This document shows, one piece after another, positions 39,405-42,975 of a stretch of DNA of 42,975 nt (the first letter of the stretch is position 1; the number at the start of each line of letters is the position of its first letter). Source of the DNA: an uncultured Aeriscardovia sp. GTDB lineage: Bacteria; Actinomycetota; Actinomycetes; Actinomycetales; Bifidobacteriaceae. The translations under genes and the position numbers were made by a program. The DNA is taken from contig CAIFES010000006.1 in the NCBI GenBank assembly GCA_903789535.1, positions 80,738 through 123,712 of the forward strand, written 5' to 3'. Under the pieces are notes generated by a model. That model saw only the letters and a program-made list of their open reading frames with translations, did not search any database and had not been told where the DNA came from.

Positions 39405-41849
39405 TCACGCGGCCGGCAGACCCTGGGTCTTCCAGATGAGGCGCAGGTAGTCGCGGATCGAGCGGTCCGAGCTGAAGAAGCCGGAGCGCACCGAGTTGAG
39501 CACGGACTTGCGCATCCAGTCCTTCTGATCGGCGTAGGCGTCGAGGATCTCCGGCTGCACGTCCATGTAGCTGCGGAAGTCGGCGAGCGCCATGAAGCGG
39601 TCGTTGCTGAGCAGGTCGTCGGTGAAGCCCTTGAAGGTCTCGGTGTCGCCGTCGGAGAACGTGCCGGCGTTGATCATGTCGATCGCGCCCTTGAGGTCCT
39701 CGTCCTTCTCGTAGAAGTCGCGCGGCACGTAGTGCTTGGCGAGCTCCTCCACCTGGTCGACGGTCATGCCGAACAGGAAGAAGTTCTCCGCACCCACGCG
39801 CTGGCGGATCTCGACGTTGGCGCCGTCGAGCGTGCCGACGGTGAGGGCGCCGTTGAGGGCGAACTTCATGTTGGACGTGCCCGAGGCCTCCTCGCCGGCG
39901 AGCGAGATCTGCTCGTCGAGGTCGGTGGCCGGGATGATGAGCTGGGCGTTGGTCACGTTGTAGTTCTCGATGAACACGACGTGCATGCGGCCCTCGATCG
40001 CCGGATCGTTGTTGACCACGCGGGCGACGTTGTTGATGAGCTTGATGGTCAGCTTGGCCATCGCGTAGCCCGGGGCGGACTTGGCGCCGAACACGAAGGT
40101 GCGCGGCGTGTAGTCCTCGACCTTGATCTTGCCGGACTTGAGGGCGTTGTAGTCGGCGATGATCTGCAGGATCTTCATCGACTGGCGCTTGTACTCGTGC
40201 AGACGCTTGATCATGGTGTCGAACATGGTGTCCGGATCGATCTCGACGCCCTGGTTGTCCTTCATCCAGTTGGCGAAGGTCACCTTGTTGTCGTGGCGGA
40301 TCTGGGCGAAGCGCTCGACGAAGGCCGGATCATCGGCGTACTTCTCGAGCTCCGACATGCGGTCGAGATCGGCGAGCCAGTCCTCGTTGCCACCAAGCTT
40401 GGAGCTGTACAGGTCGACGAGCTCCGGGTTGGCCAGCGCCAGGAAGCGGCGGGGGGTGACGCCGTTGGTCACGTTGGTGAACTTGGCCGGGAAGATGTCG
40501 GCGTAATCCTTGAGCACCGACTTCTTGAGCAGGTCAGAGTGCAGCGCGGCAACGCCGTTGACGTGCTGGCCCACATACGAGGCGAGGTAGGCCATGCGCA
40601 CGCTGGCCCAGCCCTCGGTCGGGGCGATGCGCATACGCTCGATCTTCTCGTCGTCGGCGCCGAGCTTCTTCTCCTCGGCCGCGGCCTGGTCGGAGATCTT
40701 CTTGATGATCTCGTAGTGGCGCGGCAGCAGGGAGCTGAGCAGCTTGGCGTCCCACACCTCAAGGGCCTCCGGCAGCAGCGTGTGGCACGTGTAGTTGAAG
40801 GTGCGGGAGGTGATGGAGAACGCGGTATCCCAGTCGTAGCCGTAGACGTCGATGAGCAGACGCATGAGCTCGGCGATGGAGATCACCGGGTGCGTGTCGT
40901 TGAGCTGGAAGACGATCTTGTCCGGGAACGTGGTCAGATCCGGGTGATCCTGACCCGGGTAGAAGAGGCTGATCGCATCGGCGAGCGAGGCGGCGGAGAA
41001 GAAGTACTGCTGCTCCAGACGCAGACGCTTGCCGACCTCAGTGGAATCCTCCGGGTAGAGCACCTTGGAGATGTTCTCGGCATCGGTCTGACGCTTGACG
41101 GCGTCATCGTAGCGGGACTCGTTGAAGGTCTTGAGGTCGAACTCGTCGACGGCCTTGGCGCTCCACAGACGCAGCGTGTTCACACGACCGGACTCGAAGC
41201 CCGGCACGAGCATGTCGTACGGAAGCGCGCGGACGGACCACGCCGGCTTCCACACGCGCCTGCCGTTCTCCTCGACGACCTCGCCGCCGAAGCTGACGCG
41301 CTGCTCGCGGCGGTAATCGGCCTGCTCCCACGGATTGCCATACTTGAGCCAGTAATCCGGGGTCTCCTCCTGGGAGCCGTCCTTGCCCCACTTCTGACGG
41401 AAGATGCCATAGGTATAACGGATGCCGTAGCCGATGGCCGGCACGGACTCGGTGGTCAGCGAGTCGATGTAGCAGGCGGCGAGACGGCCGAGACCGCCGT
41501 TGCCCAGGCCCGGCTCGACCTCGACGGCCTCGACCTTGCGCGGATCGAAGCCGAGCTCCTTGAGGGCGCCGTCGAACTGCTGCGTCAGGCCGGCGTTGAG
41601 CACGGCGTTGGGCAGCTGGGTGCCGAGCAGGTACTCGGCGGAAAGATAACCGACGGCACGGGTGTTGCCCTTGAGGGTGTCCTCACGGGTCTTGACCCAG
41701 TTGTCGGCGAGATGGTCACGAACGACGGTGGACACCGCAACATACATGTCCTCGTTGCTGGCCTCGGCCAGATCGACGCCGCGGACGTGGCGCAGCGCCG
41801 CGAGGATCTCATCCTTGAACTGCTGCTGGGTGATTGCTTCGTCACTCAC
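39405..41849 (-). CDS. glgP: Glycogen/alpha-glucan phosphorylase
   Basis: An 814-residue GT35 enzyme of full length. It releases glucose-1-P from glycogen or maltodextrin. Motifs: AEYLLGTQLPNAVLNAGL and EVEPGLGNGGLGRLAACYIDS in the N-terminal domain, VFQLNDTHPVISIAELMRLLID, NVTNGVTPRRFLALANPEL, VFGAKSAPGYAMAKLTIKLIN, and EEASGTSNMKFALNG with the PLP lysine K662. I chose the GTG at 41849 (protein starts as SDEAITQQQF); there is no in-frame ATG near, and the GTG at 41909 adds residues without similarity and overlaps low-complexity leader. It is monocistronic and has a perfect DnaA box ~200 bases upstream. Cytoplasmic. Confidence 0.96.
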   Translation of the reverse strand: MSDEAITQQQFKDEILAALRHVRGVDLAEASNEDMYVAVSTVVRDHLADNWVKTREDTLKGNTRAVGYLSAEYLLGTQLPNAVLNAGLTQQFDGALKELGFDPRKVEAVEVEPGLGNGGLGRLAACYIDSLTTESVPAIGYGIRYTYGIFRQKWGKDGSQEETPDYWLKYGNPWEQADYRREQRVSFGGEVVEENGRRVWKPAWSVRALPYDMLVPGFESGRVNTLRLWSAKAVDEFDLKTFNESRYDDAVKRQTDAENISKVLYPEDSTEVGKRLRLEQQYFFSAASLADAISLFYPGQDHPDLTTFPDKIVFQLNDTHPVISIAELMRLLIDVYGYDWDTAFSITSRTFNYTCHTLLPEALEVWDAKLLSSLLPRHYEIIKKISDQAAAEEKKLGADDEKIERMRIAPTEGWASVRMAYLASYVGQHVNGVAALHSDLLKKSVLKDYADIFPAKFTNVTNGVTPRRFLALANPELVDLYSSKLGGNEDWLADLDRMSELEKYADDPAFVERFAQIRHDNKVTFANWMKDNQGVEIDPDTMFDTMIKRLHEYKRQSMKILQIIADYNALKSGKIKVEDYTPRTFVFGAKSAPGYAMAKLTIKLINNVARVVNNDPAIEGRMHVVFIENYNVTNAQLIIPATDLDEQISLAGEEASGTSNMKFALNGALTVGTLDGANVEIRQRVGAENFFLFGMTVDQVEELAKHYVPRDFYEKDEDLKGAIDMINAGTFSDGDTETFKGFTDDLLSNDRFMALADFRSYMDVQPEILDAYADQKDWMRKSVLNSVRSGFFSSDRSIRDYLRLIWKTQGLPAA

Positions 41850-42054
41850 GATATATGCTCTTTCTTGTTGACAAAACCGGGCGGGGGCGTTTCCCTTCGC
41901 CTCCGACACGGACGCCGCCGCAATGGGGCGCCCGAGCCTCGGACCGGCCGGGAAAAAGCCGGCCCTCTATGTCCGGTCGCACGGATTCTCACCCGCGACT
42001 TATCCCTTTCATTATCCCCGGGAATCCGACCTTCGGGCAAGTATGGCGGGAGAT

Positions 42055-42063
42055 TGTGGATAA
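42055..42063 (-). promoter_or_regulatory. Single perfect DnaA box upstream of glgP
   Basis: TGTGGATAA, the reverse of TTATCCACA, stands alone in the gap between glgP and the SCP-like gene. Single boxes can be regulatory or chance. A GGCCGG/CCGGCC hairpin at 41946-41964 lies in the same gap, without a T-run. Confidence 0.5.
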
Positions 42064-42134
42064 CTGGCAGAAAACGGTCAGACTTCCCCCCAGCACCGGC
42101 GGCATCCCGGGCCACGCGGCACGCAGAAAACTCG

Positions 42135-42593
42135 TCACGCAGGAATCGGGAAGAGCCGGGACACGCGCTCATCGGCGGCATCCACGGCATCGATGTTGCC
42201 GGCCGACTTCTCCTGCCCCCAGGTGCTCACCCCGCTTGCGAGCCGCAGCCAGACGACGGGCGTGAATTCGAGCACGTCCGGGGGTGTGAGGTTGTGCGGG
42301 TCGGAATCGGGGCCGGGCAGGATCTTGACCGCGGCGAACGGCGGAACACGCAGCTCCGTGCTCGGCCCGGGCACCGCCTTCTCCAGCACGCCGAGCGAGT
42401 AGCGCACCGCCATGGCGAGCGTGGGACAGTCCAGATACGCCGGATCGTTCCGATCGGTCGGCAGATCGACATCGGTGGGGCTGGCGTGCGGATCAGCGGC
42501 GAGCGCCTCCTGCCACAATCCGCGCAGCGCCGAGACGACGCGCCTGTAGCAGTCGTGCCCGCGAGCCACATCTTTCGGCCTGATGACCGGCAT
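42135..42593 (-). CDS. Small SCP2-like (sterol carrier family) protein
   Basis: A 152-residue soluble protein. The segment ELRVPPFAAVKILPGPDSDPHNLTPPDVLEF...WLRLASGVSTW resembles the actinobacterial 'sterol carrier family' (SCP-3-like) proteins, which share VPPFAAV, GP-x-H-x-x-x-TPP-x-V-x-E and WL-x-LA-x-G-x-x-x-W. Their ligand and role are not known to me. The N-terminal part RRVVSALRGLWQEALA is likely helical. An AAGGAG upstream fixes the start at 42593; a longer frame above it only reads through a GATC-rich repeat. It stands alone between glgP and tRNA-Leu. Confidence 0.7.
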   Translation of the reverse strand: MPVIRPKDVARGHDCYRRVVSALRGLWQEALAADPHASPTDVDLPTDRNDPAYLDCPTLAMAVRYSLGVLEKAVPGPSTELRVPPFAAVKILPGPDSDPHNLTPPDVLEFTPVVWLRLASGVSTWGQEKSAGNIDAVDAADERVSRLFPIPA

Positions 42594-42634
42594 GTCTATC
42601 TCCTTCTGCTCCCATTGACTTGATTGATCCGGTC

Positions 42635-42717
42635 GATCCGATTGTCCGATCAATCCGGTTATCTGATTGCCTGATCGATCTGATGGGTTTGATCGACTTG
42701 GCTGATCCGATTGTCCG
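42635..42717. repeat. GATC-rich imperfect repeats upstream of the SCP-like gene
   Basis: GATCCGATTGTCCG occurs exactly at 42635-42648 and 42704-42717. Between and around them run TGATCGATCTGAT-like variants with about 10-bp period. A similar style of repeat (ATCAGA units) lies in the nagB-nagA gap at ~308-345. No gene is supported here. Confidence 0.65.
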
Positions 42718-42729
42718 GTGCGATGCCGG

Positions 42730-42757
42730 TTGCATGATCGTCGCCATGTGGTATTTT
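42730..42757 (+). promoter_or_regulatory. Promoter of tRNA-Leu
   Basis: TTGCAT at 42730-42735 and TATTTT at 42752-42757 are separated by 16 bases, a good sigma-70 match. The predicted start lies a few bases before the tRNA 5' end at 42770. Confidence 0.65.
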
Positions 42758-42769
42758 AGAGTGTTGTTC

Positions 42770-42853
42770 GCGAATGTGGCGGAATGGTAGACGCGCTAGC
42801 TTCAGGTGCTAGTGGCCGATAAGGCCGTGAGGGTTCAACTCCCTCCATTCGCA
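42770..42853 (+). tRNA. tRNA-Leu (anticodon CAG)
   Basis: An 84-base class II tRNA. The acceptor stem GCGAATG/CATTCGC is perfect with discriminator A; the anticodon arm CTAGC-TTCAGGT-GCTAG carries CAG; a variable arm GGCCGATAAGGCC follows, and the T-arm is GAGGGTTCAACTCCCTC. CCA is not encoded. It decodes CUG, the main Leu codon of high-GC genomes. Confidence 0.97.
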
Positions 42854-42860
42854 CAGACAG

Positions 42861-42886
42861 GCCGGGAAGAAATTCCCGGCTTTTTT
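42861..42886 (+). terminator. Intrinsic terminator of tRNA-Leu
   Basis: GCCGGGAA and TTCCCGGC form an 8-bp stem closed by a GAAA tetraloop, followed by six T. It begins eight bases after the tRNA. Confidence 0.95.
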
Positions 42887-42921
42887 GTTTTCCGGATGTC
42901 TGCGACTCGCGGTCAATTTAT

Positions 42922-42954
42922 GGGTTATAGGACATTTCGTGGTGTTTATAACCC
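42922..42954. repeat. Inverted repeat downstream of tRNA-Leu
   Basis: GGGTTATA (42922-42929) and TATAACCC (42947-42954) are perfect inverse copies 17 bases apart in a locally AT-rich patch. It could be an operator or promoter element of a gene beyond the window; nothing in the window explains it. Confidence 0.5.
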
Positions 42955-42975
42955 GTGGCCGGGGTCACGGCAGCC

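Noticed and set aside
39732-42623. Long plus-strand frame (963 codons) across glgP
   Set aside because: Antisense shadow of glycogen phosphorylase and the SCP-like gene, with no motif or ribosome site.
42854-42975. Possible integrated element at the 3' end of tRNA-Leu
   Set aside because: No integrase, no duplicated tRNA 3' end and no composition shift are visible before the window ends; only an inverted repeat is recorded.
1-42975. CRISPR array, prophage or insertion sequence
   Set aside because: No regular repeat-spacer array, transposase, integrase, phage structural gene or terminal inverted repeats with target duplication were found.

Overview
The window is high-GC DNA (by eye clearly above 60 %) from a Bifidobacterium-like actinobacterium. 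The evidence is the protein make-up (bifidobacterial-type glycogen phosphorylase, ROK and ABC sugar genes) and the conserved actinobacterial division block fhaA-fhaB-pstP-rodA-pbpA-pknA-pknB-(sortase)-(DUF881)-crgA-rhomboid. No phage, IS or CRISPR signature is visible. The first ~100 bases are almost pure C/G and look like a damaged contig end.

Region 1 (1-15.1 kb) is an amino-sugar utilisation island organised around a divergent promoter at ~10.0-10.4 kb. Leftward run a ROK sugar kinase, a CUT1 ABC importer (lipoprotein and two permeases, no ATPase), a DUF4127 protein, an acyltransferase-like protein, NanK, NanE, NagB and the start of a probable NagA. Rightward run a cytoplasmic GH20-type hexosaminidase, an SGNH/CE2-like esterase and a ROK repressor. 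Most neighbouring genes overlap by 1-4 nt. The inferred path is import of a HexNAc-containing, perhaps O-acylated oligosaccharide, its cleavage and de-esterification inside the cell, phosphorylation, ManNAc-6-P to GlcNAc-6-P, deacetylation and deamination to fructose-6-P. No sialic-acid lyase is seen. DUF4127 and the acyltransferase-like protein have no assigned role and make this the best candidate for an undescribed system.

Region 2 (15.1-23.5 kb), all leftward, holds an FAH-family hydrolase, the YggS PLP protein, a coupled trio lplA-gluQRS-acyP, and a P2A calcium-type ATPase. The lplA promoter carries three near-identical 22-bp palindromes exactly 41 bp apart, the first abutting the start codon. 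A perfect 16-bp parS site lies at the start of acyP.

Region 3 (23.7-38.6 kb) is the Ser/Thr phosphorylation and cell-wall elongation/division block, with coupled genes from fhaB to pknB, followed by sortase E and DUF881 (leftward), crgA (rightward) and rhomboid (leftward). The crgA-rhomboid gap contains a symmetrical pair of DnaA-box triplets around an AT-rich core. With parS ~20 kb away, this suggests that the window lies in the chromosomal origin domain.

Region 4 (38.6-43.0 kb) has a small membrane protein, glycogen phosphorylase, an SCP2-like small protein and tRNA-Leu(CAG) with a clear promoter and terminator. Several spacers across the window contain decayed short repeats.
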